NCBI GenBank assembly: GCA_948567375.1
Contig: OX419762.1
Coordinates: 4,842,001 to 4,906,000 of the forward strand
DNA from: Lunularia cruciata
Taxonomy: Eukaryota > Streptophyta > Marchantiopsida > Lunulariales > Lunulariaceae
Length of the DNA stretch: 64,000 nt
Direction: 5' to 3'
Positions 24,030 to 33,476 of the stretch are shown here, piece by piece. The number at the start of each line of letters is the position of its first letter. The first letter of the stretch is position 1. The notes beneath the pieces were generated by a model that made no database searches, was not told where the DNA came from, and worked only from the letters and a program-made list of their open reading frames with translations. The translations under genes were made by a program, and so were the position numbers.

Positions 24030-25042
24030 GATGCGACAAACATATTTAGTCCTTGTCTTCTCGTCAGATGGTCCATAGTAGTCAGTAAAGCAAGTCTTAA
24101 ATTACTCGGTCGAGGTTGGAGGCTGGTTGGAGGTAAGGATGATAGTATTCTCAAATCTAAAATCCCAACTGTTCCTATCCCTCTCAAGTGTGTTTCTGTG
24201 TTGCACTGGTGAGAGTGTACACATCGATCCAGATACTGTCGGTTTTCGTCGAATAGCGGGTGCAGGGTGAGTCGAGCAAGAGTGACAATGAGTGAAAATC
24301 GAATATCAGGAAACTGAGCTGAACTAAGATTTTGGAGTCCTCGGACGTTGATTGCGCCGATTATTGGTCAGTAACCAGGTGGATGCGCCTTGATTTAGGA
24401 GAAAACTCGGAATTGAATAGTCAGGACTTATTTCTGTTTCGTTTGTTTGTCAGGAGGTGGTGGCCCCGGTCACATGCTTTCAACTGTTGTGCCCCCCCAT
24501 ATTTTGACAATAATACTTTGTCGATCAAGGTTCCAAAGCTTGCTAGAGAAGCTGCAACATCTTACCCGTTGGTGCCGTCCGTGCGAACTTAAGTCAAGAG
24601 TGCTTCACAAGTGCACGCAATTGGCCCTTTCCCCTGAATACCCGTCGGAGGCTTCCTCTCCGTCCTTCATTCAGGTTCAGAAACTGGAGTTAAGGATGTG
24701 CCGGTCCGGAACTCTATTTCAACTGCCACAGCCCCATTCTACTCTCAACTGCGGTGTAGAGGTGCTCTGCCCTTCCACATTCTGGTGATTGCAAGGAACG
24801 TGGACGGAAGCTTTTTGACAGGGGCCCCCTCATGTCAGTTCAACATAAATGAAGTTTCTCCGGTGTTCATCGTAGGTAGAGGTCGTCGATTGCCACAAGG
24901 CTACGGTTAGTGATGTTCTGTCAAAGTCCATTTTATTAGAAGCCTTAGAAAAGCAAATTGCAGACTTTGCAAATCACCAGGACGTAATTTTTTGCATCGA
25001 TCTTGTTTGGCTTGAGCTCCTGTGGACAGGACATCGACAAAT

Positions 25043-25720
25043 ATGAGACGCGAAGGCAGAATGCACGGTTCGTACGTCCGCTTACGAAGACATGATCCTT
25101 TTGAGTACAACGCGGGAGCTCCGCGGAAACCTACCAATGCTTCGAGAGTGTCAGGGGCTTGCCCAAACGGTAGGGTACGTTGTAGTGGTTGTTCGGATCA
25201 TCCTGTGCAGAAGGCCATGAGCAAGACCAAGGGGAAGTTCAAGATTAAGGACTTGGACATCACTATGAACCATAAGCTGCATTCATTTGTCCTGAAGAAC
25301 TCTTCTCCGCCCTCAAGACGGAATGCACACTACGCGAATTCTATTGGAATAGATCTTCTCAATGAGTCTTATGATTCCTGCAGCGACCGTTCTTTGGATG
25401 ACGATGATAGTGATGAAGAAGTGAATGAAGAGGATTACCGTCGCACTACCGAGATGATAGTCACGGTGGCGAGCTTCCTGCGTACCATGCGGACAAACGA
25501 GTTCATCTCAGGGGAACAGAATTCTGCCAACATCTCCGAGGAAGAGGTTCTTACAAATGTTTCAGAGTTGGTATCTCCTGAAGAGATCGTAGAAAATGAA
25601 GTTTTTGAAGAATTCCACAACATTGTTGAAACCGAGGATGATAGTGGTTGGTTCGGCGTGAATATTTCCGATTCCGAGCACTCTGGTGTAGATATTGATG
25701 GCTGGTATCTGGTAAGCTAG
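25043..25720 (+). CDS. Uncharacterised plant protein with CxxC-HPV motif (paralogue 2)
   Basis: 225 residues in one open frame. The open frame extends seven codons further up but without an ATG; the ATG at 25043 aligns with the paralogues (MRREGRMHGSYVRLRR). In order it has a basic N-terminus, TNASRVSGAC, then VRCSGCSDHPVQK (a Cys-x2-Cys-x2-His-Pro-Val block at about residues 50-60), a KTKGKFKIKDLDI basic stretch, NHKL, then an acidic second half with an amphipathic segment VASFLRTMRTNE and the ending DIDGWYLVS. The Cys/His-Pro-Val/Lys block strongly resembles the uncharacterised land-plant family that I recall. It is most similar to paralogue 3, including bases just upstream of the ATG (CTTGAGCTCCTGTG against CTTGAGCTTCTGTG). 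This indicates tandem duplication with the 5' region. The function is unknown. Confidence 0.8.
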   Translation: MRREGRMHGSYVRLRRHDPFEYNAGAPRKPTNASRVSGACPNGRVRCSGCSDHPVQKAMSKTKGKFKIKDLDITMNHKLHSFVLKNSSPPSRRNAHYANSIGIDLLNESYDSCSDRSLDDDDSDEEVNEEDYRRTTEMIVTVASFLRTMRTNEFISGEQNSANISEEEVLTNVSELVSPEEIVENEVFEEFHNIVETEDDSGWFGVNISDSEHSGVDIDGWYLVS

Positions 25721-25846
25721 AATTGCTTTCAGGTAATGCAAAGAACAATACACTAAATGTCACGATGGAGTGGTTGGATTTGAATCTCTGTAGATATGAT
25801 GTGATCCCGAATACCTCTAGCTCAAGCACAACTCTCGGGGAGTTGA

Positions 25847-26041
25847 ATGATCTTCCCCAGAGTCACACAAGATTCTGTTGTTTCGTCTTTTGAGTGGTAC
25901 AACCCGCTTTTGCCTGTAGAAGAAGAAGAAGACCCATGTGGGCAGCATTTTGAGACGCGGTTTATCATTCCCTGGTCGAAAATTCTCGAGAACGCTGACA
26001 ACTTGGTGGTCATCCTTGAGATGGATTCGGAGATGAACTAA
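25847..26041 (+). CDS. Small open frame downstream of paralogue 2, doubtful
   Basis: 64 codons beginning ATG, with an even, protein-like composition (SSFEWYNPLLP, an EEEEDP acidic run, then FIIPWSKILENA). It starts 126 bp after the stop of paralogue 2, in the same orientation. It could be a separate small gene, an alternative last exon of paralogue 2 (whose stop codon overlaps a splice-donor-like GTAAGC), or chance. There is no corresponding frame after paralogues 1 or 3. I do not recognise it. Confidence 0.2.
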   Translation: MIFPRVTQDSVVSSFEWYNPLLPVEEEEDPCGQHFETRFIIPWSKILENADNLVVILEMDSEMN

Positions 26042-27336
26042 CCTCCATCTTTAGGTGGAGATTTGGCGACATGTAAAACCAAATAGAGGCGAAGTCTGTA
26101 AATAGATGTCAGCAATTTGATGCAACTCAAAACACAACATTAGAACTATTCATTCAAGAGTAAATCAAAAGTGAATACACGTTGTCTTTGAAGACATTTC
26201 TTTGACTCAGAATGCCAGGCATTTTACTGCTGCTTGTACAGTGGTGGAGATGGTCTATCTGAAAGTTTCTCTATATGATAACAATGCCACTTTCTAGACG
26301 TTTTGAGGTGAGGCTTCTCAACCTGTAGTAATACAGTTTAGAAACGACGTACATGGCTATGACACTTGATGTAAACGAGTTGCGTGCAGAAATCTCGTTA
26401 ACCACTTTGGAGAAGAAAAAACAATCTCAAATAGGATATATTAAAATCAGTGTGAGCAACCGCTTTTCCTTCAGTCCACAGTAGACTCTCAGCGAAATAA
26501 ACGACGAAGGGGAAAAGAGTGTAGAGACAAACGACATCATGTGGATGATGACCCAGAGAACCTTCTTCTGTCTCTGTAACAAGAGAAATACAGAGAAGTT
26601 CAAATGACAATCTCAAAGTGGAGGTGAAGTTTCAGCACATACTAAACAATAGTCCCAGATGTTCTTTGATGAACAACTTTCTTTAGTGAATAAGAAATTG
26701 GTCCATAATCATCTAGCCCATCTATTCCTGATAATGAGTGGAGGTTTTTTCCAACAAATCTCATTGAGATATGGCCCTGTAGGAAGATCCGGTTGTTTCC
26801 TCATAGTTCAAGTATTTGGCATCCAGAAGTTTGTATCGAGGTTTCGTAGTCTCATGGCGGTAGCAAATCCCTCTCAAAGAGCAAGCTTAAAACCAGCTGC
26901 TGGACGTTGCTAGGCTTCCGGTTGCACTGTAAGATGATGTATCTGTGTGAAGCATTGACGTGCACGTTCGCCGATAAACGAAACTGAATGGGAGTGATCT
27001 GACATCCTAATTTACATCCAACATAGTAACCGCAATTCAACTGGTGCTAGAATCGACATTGTTGTGATCGGACGGTTTCTGAGATAAGAAAGACATGAAA
27101 GCATTTGTAACACTTGGAGTATCTCACATGAAAATGATCTCTTGTTTCATGAAAAGAAAAACAGCGAGAAAGTATTGTGAGCACGTTATGTCGTATTAAA
27201 TGTTTGGACAGTTCTTTTTCTTTTGACAGCTTACTTTCGTGGCTTCCTTTTCTCTATATATGCTTTTCATTTGGAGCCAGAGAAAGTTATTACCGGAAAC
27301 AGTTGTAAATAATCACAGTACCACGTCCCTGTTATC
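26042..27336. other. Intergenic DNA in gene island
   Basis: No recognised gene. A TATA-like CTATATATG lies at about 27253-27261 on the plus strand, just before the 301-bp tandem duplication. It could start a plus-strand transcript through that repeat. Confidence 0.4.
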
Positions 27337-27930
27337 TGCATTGTAGTTGTTGGCTCTTTACCTTCTACTTGGGGAGGTTACAAGGCATCCACACACTTTG
27401 TGATGATGTCTTCTAACCTCGGGCGATTGGAAAGGATCTGGAATCGGAAGACAAAACTTGAATTCTGTGCTCACCGAAAGCAGATACTATCCAAGAGTTA
27501 CGGGGTGGTGACAGCATCGCCATGCCCACTATCTTTGGTACTCCAATAAAGCATCACGTCACAGTCGATAATTCAACTTTTGGGAGTTAGTTTCAATCGA
27601 TGAAAACCTAATCGCCACAGCCAACAAAGATTTGTTCTGTATTGTAATTGTTGGCTGTTTGCCTGATTGGAAGAAGGAATCCACGCACGTTGTAATGATG
27701 TCTTCTAACCTCGGGCAATCGGGAAGGATCCGGAATCGGAAGACAAAACTTGAATTCTCTGCTCACCGAAAGCAGATACCATCCAAGATTTCCAGGGTGG
27801 TGACAGCATCACCGATGGCCACTATCGTTGGTAGTTCAATAAAGCATCACGTCACCGTCCATGATCCAAATTTTGGGAGTTAGTTTCAATCTATAAAAAC
27901 TCAATCGCTACAGCCCACAAAGATCTGTTC
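27337..27930 (+). repeat. 301-bp tandem duplication in gene island
   Basis: Unit 1 (27337-27637) and unit 2 (27638-27930) share TGATGTCTTCTAACCTCGGG, GGAATCGGAAGACAAAACTT, CTCACCGAAAGCAGATAC, ATAAAGCATCACGTCAC and TTTTGGGAGTTAGTTTCAAT in the same order, with moderate divergence. A shorter, weaker relative (CTCACCGACAGCAGACACC) is at about 32033. In unit 2 an open frame of 83 codons exists (27632-27883); it is broken in unit 1, so it is probably not a conserved gene. The unit lies at the 3' end of the minus-strand pseudogene and just upstream of a TATA box at 27892. Confidence 0.85.
27892..27898 (+). promoter_or_regulatory. TATA box candidate
   Basis: TATAAAA at the end of repeat unit 2. The equivalent place in unit 1 reads CGATGAAAA, so only unit 2 has it. 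The next plus-strand ATG is 27938, about 40 bp away, which opens an 86-codon frame antisense to the minus-strand family member. This would fit a short plus-strand transcript, but coding by that frame is doubtful. Confidence 0.35.
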
Positions 27931-28471
27931 AGCAGCTATGGATCCCGTAATCTGCCAGTTACCATCACTGTCGCTGCTCTCGAGCTCGCCCGCAACATCT
28001 TCTTTGGTTGGAATCTCATTGACTGGCTGGCAGGCGCAATTTCCGAACAGTACGAATGAAAATTTCGATCGGAAACTCCTGCACGGAAGAGTAAGAGTAA
28101 TCTCTGAGATCTTCAAGACCGACCTGATCTTCTATTACTTCCACCTTCGACACTATCGTCGGAGATCCATCAACTTGACCGGTGGATTCCGACTCTAAAC
28201 CTTGCGTAGAGTCGCAGATGCGCCACTCATTCAGCAAATGGTTCGTGAAAACGTCGAAATGTTTCGCTTTGGAAACTCCTGTGGTTTTGGCTAATGACTT
28301 CTTCGTAGGGAGCTCCTTACATCTTCGCGAGCATATGCCATTGCGTATCTTATTCCGCCGGCCGGACATCTTGGAATGATTGTTAGGCTGATTCGGCGAT
28401 CTGATCCCCTCTGGTGGGTCATTTCTGCGTAACCTTATGGCGGATCCGTGCATTCGACCCTCACGGCGCAT
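27901..28471 (-). pseudogene. Frameshifted fourth member of the island protein family
   Basis: From the ATG at 28471 (minus) the frame reads MRREGRMHGSAIRLRRNDPP, then NNHSKMSGRR, KKSLAKTTGVSKAKHFDV and NHLLNEWRI, clearly the same family. It stops at 28016 after 151 codons, just after IEIFIRTVRKLR. The adjacent frame then continues with VNEIPTKEDVAGEL and ESSDSDGNW, which looks like the acidic tail of the paralogues. The conserved ending with Gly-Trp-Tyr is missing. The simplest reading is a single frameshift plus loss of the C-terminus. The alternative is a real, shorter 151-residue protein. It is closest to paralogue 1. It lacks the Cys-x2-Cys-x2-His-Pro-Val block of paralogues 2 and 3. Confidence 0.65.
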
Positions 28472-29166
28472 CCTCCAGATTCAAGACTGAAGCAACATCA
28501 ACGACGTCAGGATCACACTCAGTTGCAACTCACATTATGCATCCCACCATTAAGAAGAGAAAGAAGAAGAGCAATCTCTGTCTTCACCTAGAAAGAGCTC
28601 TATCTATGATCACGATAGACTTCTTTCTATCTGCTTGACGTACGTTACACGTTTATGACTACTAGCATAGAATCCGTTTCAATTCTGACTGATGATGGAT
28701 TGACCGATCAAGTTTTTCTCGATCGGATAAGCGGGTGTACCTCTGTGAAACGTCCGGGAAATACATTCACGGCCGATTCAGACTTCTACCTGACAAACCG
28801 CGTACATACGACAACCGCGGCGATCTACTCAGTTTGGAGTGTGCAACAAGCAAGGAACTCGATGAGGAATATTCCGTGAAGTGTAGCGCAAGGAAGGTCA
28901 ACACAATGTTCATTGTATAAGTTCCTTCCTTGATTTGAAGTTCCTCAAACACTCATTGATTCAAACTCTTCACCTTGCGTTACTGTCTTTTTGCTCAGTT
29001 TCATCTTAGATCTCCAGTTTGTAAATTCTGCGGGGCTTGCTTGCACAGTCCCCAAAAGCCTGTGGAAGTATATAGAGTTCACCCAGGTTTGATTAGCTTG
29101 AGCAGAGAAAGATTTGATTTGCTTGAGCTTCTGTGCATAGAAAGTAGAAATTGACAGCTGCAAAAG
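28472..29166. other. Divergent intergenic region with likely promoters
   Basis: Lies between the minus-strand pseudogene and paralogue 3. A TATATAG motif at 29069-29075 sits about 95 bp before the ATG at 29167, a plausible core promoter for paralogue 3. No gene is recognised. Confidence 0.45.
29069..29075 (+). promoter_or_regulatory. TATA box candidate for paralogue 3
   Basis: TATATAG in the context GGAAGTATATAGAGTTC, about 95 bp before the start codon. The distance is usual for a plant gene with a short leader. Confidence 0.4.
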
Positions 29167-29844
29167 ATGAGGCGCGAAGGGAGAGTTCACGGTTCGCATG
29201 TTCGATTACGCAGGCAAGATGCTCTTGAGTACAATAGGGCACCTCCGCGCAGGCCTACCAACGCTTCGAGAGTGACAGGGGCTTGCCTGAACAATAGGGT
29301 ACGTTGTAATGGATGTTCGGCTCATCCTGTGCAGAAGGCCATGTGCAAGAGCAAGTCGAACTTCAAGAGAAAGGATCAAGACTTCACTGCGAATCATAAG
29401 CTAACTCAATTTGTGCTGAGAAACTCTTCACCGTTTCAACCCCGGAGACGCAATGCCTACTACGTTTACGAGAGTTCTACCGTGGACTCTGGATCGGATC
29501 TTCTGAATGAGTACTATGATTGCTGTAGCGACCGTGCTATTGATCATGAGAATTATGCTGATAGAACGGATGACGAAGATACAGAGGAATATCGTCGCCC
29601 TTCCGAGATGATAGTTACGATTGCGAGCTTCTTGGCTACCTTAAGTACAAATGATTTGATCTCGGAGGAAGAAACTCCAGCTAACATTCCAGAGGTTTCT
29701 TGCGAAGAAACCTTTGATGAGGAAGACACTGACGAGTCCAGCAATACGATTGAAACTGAAGATGACAGGAGCTGGTACGGCGTCGATGTTTCTGGTTCCG
29801 GGCTCTCTGGCGTGGATGTTGATGGTTGGTATCTGGTGAGCTAG
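29167..29844 (+). CDS. Uncharacterised plant protein with CxxC-HPV motif (paralogue 3)
   Basis: 225 residues, the same length as paralogue 2. It starts MRREGRVHGSHVRLRR and continues with TNASRVTGAC, then VRCNGCSAHPVQKAM (Cys-x2-Cys-x2-His-Pro-Val at about residues 50-60), KSKSNFKRKDQDF and NHKL. The second half is acidic, with EMIVTIASFLATLSTND and the ending DVDGWYLVS. It is collinear with paralogue 2 over its whole length with scattered substitutions and small indels, so it is an intact tandem paralogue. There are no membrane or secretion signals. By analogy to the remembered family it is a conserved plant protein of unknown function. The stop codon directly follows GTGAGC, which resembles a splice donor; a downstream in-frame extension (29886-30162) is possible but unproven. 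Confidence 0.8.
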   Translation: MRREGRVHGSHVRLRRQDALEYNRAPPRRPTNASRVTGACLNNRVRCNGCSAHPVQKAMCKSKSNFKRKDQDFTANHKLTQFVLRNSSPFQPRRRNAYYVYESSTVDSGSDLLNEYYDCCSDRAIDHENYADRTDDEDTEEYRRPSEMIVTIASFLATLSTNDLISEEETPANIPEVSCEETFDEEDTDESSNTIETEDDRSWYGVDVSGSGLSGVDVDGWYLVS

Positions 29845-29880
29845 AAGTGGTTTCAGCTGATACATCGACGAATCCTTTTA

Positions 29881-30162
29881 TTGCAGATTATGTACGACGT
29901 CGCTCGTCCATTTGGATGGATGTTGGTGACAAAGTTGTGCTTGGGCATCTGTAGATATGGACTGGGTTTAGGTTTCGATATGCTCAAGCAAAATTGTCAG
30001 CGAGCTCATACACTTCCCTCCAGTTACACACACGTACGTTGTTGGGTCATTGAAGTGGAAACATCTGGTCAGCAGCACCATGCAATGCAGTATCTATTGC
30101 TGCTCGAGACAGCTGAGGAATTTGACTACTTAATGGTGGAGTCAAAGAACCGAATTCACTGA
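29881..30162 (+). CDS. Open frame downstream of paralogue 3, doubtful
   Basis: About 90 codons in the same direction. It follows a pyrimidine-rich TTTTATTGCAG acceptor-like site (ending 29886). If the GTGAGC at the stop of paralogue 3 were used as donor, this frame would join in phase. It reads IMYDVARPFGWMLV, then later QYLLLLETAEEFDYLMVE. There is no similarity to the frame after paralogue 2, which argues against a conserved exon. I rate it as probably chance. Confidence 0.2.
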   Translation: MQIMYDVARPFGWMLVTKLCLGICRYGLGLGFDMLKQNCQRAHTLPSSYTHVRCWVIEVETSGQQHHAMQYLLLLETAEEFDYLMVESKNRIH

Positions 30163-32200
30163 CCATCGACTTCAGATAGAGCTTCCAGTTAGAGGTCCAA
30201 TGACATTTGATCAGTGAAAGCAAAAACTTTGCAACAGACTTCTCCGAATATTGATGAAGCTCAAAGGAATTCTCAGGAAATAGGCACCTCCATAAAGATG
30301 AAATTGGAGTTTACTTTGCCGAGTGCTAAGCATGTGGACTAGGCGAGGTGATCCCTGAAGAGAAATTTCTTCATTCTGTACAAGAAAAATAATAATGGCA
30401 GAGGGTCTCAACCTCTACAAAGTTCACGGGCAGATTCTCGGTGCTGCAAGTGCGTTGTGTGTCTGGAAGAAAGATATGCATGATCTCTCAAACAGGAATC
30501 GAGACGAAATTCCAACTCTGTTTCAGTAGTATGGGTAATCTAGAATTTGAATTGCCTGAAAGCATTTGATCACAAAACTCGTACTGGCACAAACCACTCA
30601 TTCCACGATTGACCACCAAGAGATTTGCAACATAAAATGTATGGCAAAACCATCTGTGTTGATTTGAAATTGTTGATGAATAGGAACGTATTTATATACA
30701 ATCTGAGAGGAGAAAGACAGATGCAGTTTAACCGCACCATCTACGCGCGTCTTAAAACTTAATCATAGATCATAACATTGTGCTGTATCCTAGTCACAGG
30801 GAGAGACCATGTACTATGTCTAGATTTTGAGAATGCGACAAAGGTCAAGACGAAAAAGATGAAACTGGAGGACGAACGACTAACTACAGGTAAATATGAG
30901 CAGATTACATTAGAGTGGAAGAGGAGATAAGCAACAAATGCGTTTTATTGAAGTGGGTTCTAAGAAAGAATAGCCTACAATTGCTCTGTTCTTCTGCCGG
31001 TGTCACCAATCCGTCTCTTCAATGACATCTGCTGTGTTGCAACTACGAGTGTTGTTATCTCTGTTGCTATCCGCATTATGAATAGAATGTAGGCGATTAG
31101 GTTATACTCTGGCAGAGATGGTATAAGAAGATCCCCTGAAACTATTTATCGGTTTCATGAGGTCGGCTACCAGGATCTCAGGCTTCAGACTGACTCCAAC
31201 CCCACTGCAGTTCATCGTGGACGGGTAAGGCAAATCCCCTACATCGCACCCATCTCAATATCTCAGCTCATCTGCCAGGGCGTATAGGAATTTATTTTGG
31301 GATCCGATATCTCATGCAGAAAGTAGTCGCGGTATATAGACTCTTCGATAAATGGTTTTCCAATTCCTCTTATCTCTCCTCAACTCTACCTTCAAATTGA
31401 GGAAGTTCTTCGCACATCGCAAAGCTTTGCGGCCCGGAAGCTGTGGTAGTTCGTAGTTCGTAGTCCCAAAGCTGCGCTAAGTGCGAAGAGCTTCTACTCT
31501 TCCCGGTGTTGCTCTTGAGTTTCTGGGCCATCCTACCCGCTTGGTCGCTCCACGCTTTTCACAAAACTGAAGTTCAGTGATTCAAAATTGTAATTGTGAG
31601 CGTCGGAGCGTCGGAGCGTGGAGCCCTCATCGACCGCTCAACGCTCTTCGCGAGATCTTTTTGAAGCTTCAAATCTTCAAATCGTTCTTCACTGCCTAGA
31701 TATTGTGGCAACTAAGAGCACCCTGCAGTCCATCAGCACAATGGATCTCCCTTGAGATTCAGGCTCTTTTAGCATCCTCCTGCTCAGTTCCATCACAACT
31801 CCTCGTGCCCGCATCTGCTATTGCACTGTAAGATGCTCACGCGATCTCGATGTTGATTGAAACGAGATTGTTAGTCGCTGAGATTCAGGGGTTCCATACC
31901 CGATGAACAGACCTCTGAGAAGTTATTAAACCTATCAGTACACCAAAATGTGGAACTGTTTGGGATGCATGCGGGTATGACGACATAATATTCTCCGCCG
32001 TAGAACTTTCTTCCTGACAAACCTGATTTTTTGCTCACCGACAGCAGACACCGTTCAGGATTTCTCACAGTATCCTCGATGATACAATCTAAAGTAACTA
32101 TGCGACTAAGGTATTGCCAGATAATATCCACGGGATGCCATAGCCAATTTGCCGAGAATTTATGTACCTCTAACTCGTCCGCTTAGATCTCGTCTGGGGT
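30163..32200. other. Right flank of gene island, no recognised gene
   Basis: Mixed composition and no gene recognised. It holds short local repeats: GTAGTTCGTAGTTCGTAG near 31447, and GAGCGTCGGAGCGTCGGAGC near 31599 with a matching inverted arm at 31547-31556. It also holds a weak relative of the 301-bp repeat near 32000-32070. Confidence 0.45.
31547..31624. repeat. 10-bp perfect inverted repeat with clustered GGAGCGT repeats
   Basis: GCTCCACGCT (31547-31556) pairs with AGCGTGGAGC (31615-31624). The right arm is preceded by two further copies of an 8-bp repeat (GAGCGTCG). Function unknown. Confidence 0.6.
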
Positions 32201-32365
32201 GCCGGATTTACAATAGTGTCGGCTATTGTCATTATTGGCGTAACCACACCGTATTCATGTAGATGGAGATGAATGTGTAAATCTTATTCATCTTGGCATG
32301 GACTACATGGAGCATAACATCTATACATATGTTACATTCTCTCTTTATGGATTATCCTTAATGTT

Positions 32366-32440
32366 ACCCTTTTTTCTCTCCCTTGTAGGGCTTGATGGGT
32401 CTTCTCATCCTTCATTTTTCCTTCGCGGTCGTCTTTTTCC
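32366..32440 (+). repeat. Dispersed about 70-bp motif, copy 1
   Basis: TCTCTCCCTTGTAGGGCTTG, then ATGGGTCTTCTCATCCTTC and CGCGGTCGTCTTTTTCC. The same ordered blocks recur at 33386-33440 and 35886-35965. This suggests the ends of a short mobile element or repeat family. Confidence 0.6.
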
Positions 32441-32587
32441 TCTTAATGGATTATAACATGTCAGAATATGCTATACTTTTTCTTAGCTGACTAGTCTATT
32501 CCTCGGGTCATTGGAATACATCTTTGTTCTTGATCCACTAAGGTTACATACACTTGGATCTTAGCTTGTCATGCATTAGGGTATTCT

Positions 32588-32634
32588 GGCTTGCACTAGT
32601 AGCGGGCTTGCACTAGTCGCTGGCTTGCACTAGT
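32588..32634. repeat. Three 17-bp tandem repeats
   Basis: GGCTTGCACTAGT occurs at 32588, 32605 and 32622, with 4-bp variable spacers. It is a minisatellite-like array. Confidence 0.9.
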
Positions 32635-33385
32635 TCGTTGTCTCTAGAGTGATGAGATTCTACCTAGGTTTAGTCCACCCGTCTATATCTTCATTATTCA
32701 CTTGTGTGTGTGGCTCTACACTAGAGGCAATAGTGGTCTATATGATGTGGTGTCCTAAAGGAAGATAGAGGATAGTTACCCATGCTGCAATCAGGGATAT
32801 AATGATAAGAAAAAATGGATACCTTACTTGGAAAGAATGTTAATTGTTAGGAAAGAGCGTTTATATTTGTTGTAAACAACAAATGTCAAAGCAAATTTAT
32901 ACTTGGTTTGAGATGATTAGATGATAGTCTTGAACGTTGTGACTACAGACCTTATGCATGATGTTATTTTGAAGAGAGTGATTTTTAATTCTCCTAGATG
33001 GATAGTGAGCAGAGTAGTAACAAGCACGGTCTCCAAGTATAGGGTATACACTAAGGTCACCTCCTTTAGCCTTGGAGTTATATGGAGCAATGGACATGGT
33101 ATTCTATACATTTGTTAAAGAGTGCAAGGGAGCTTATCATATTAGACGCTAAGGGTACTATTTTCACTCTCATACTTTGTAATATATTTTGGATTGCATG
33201 TGTCCATGGCTCTATGGTGAACATTGGCTGATGCAATCCATAGAAGAGCAATTACTCTAGGTGATGCTTCTTTGGATATTACAATAGTTTATAGACCTTA
33301 CAATTTGCATAGTTAGTATATTTTAAGTGTAATAGGGTAGATTTCTCATTTCTAAACTGTTGAGACCTAGCACCATTCTATCTTT

Positions 33386-33440
33386 TTTTTCTCTCCCTTG
33401 TGTGGATTGATAGGGTCTTCCCCTCCTTCTTGTGTTCTAT
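33386..33440 (+). repeat. Dispersed about 70-bp motif, copy 2
   Basis: CTCTCCCTTGTGTGGATTGA followed by TAGGGTCTTCCCCTCCTTC, collinear with copies at 32366 and 35886. This copy is shorter and lacks the CGCGGTCG block. Confidence 0.5.
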
Positions 33441-33476
33441 ATGAAAAAAGAAGATCTTATTCATCTTATTTATGGA

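Noticed and set aside
24332..24910. Overlapping plus-strand frames upstream of paralogue 2
   Set aside because: They are in different frames with no motif and no match upstream of paralogue 3. More likely 5' untranslated or intergenic sequence.
25551..25829. Minus-strand frames overlapping paralogue 2
   Set aside because: They are antisense shadows of a conserved plus-strand gene, with no conserved motif.
32588..32634. CRISPR-like spaced repeats
   Set aside because: Three 13-bp repeats with 4-bp spacers are a minisatellite. The spacers are far too short and the context is a plant genome.
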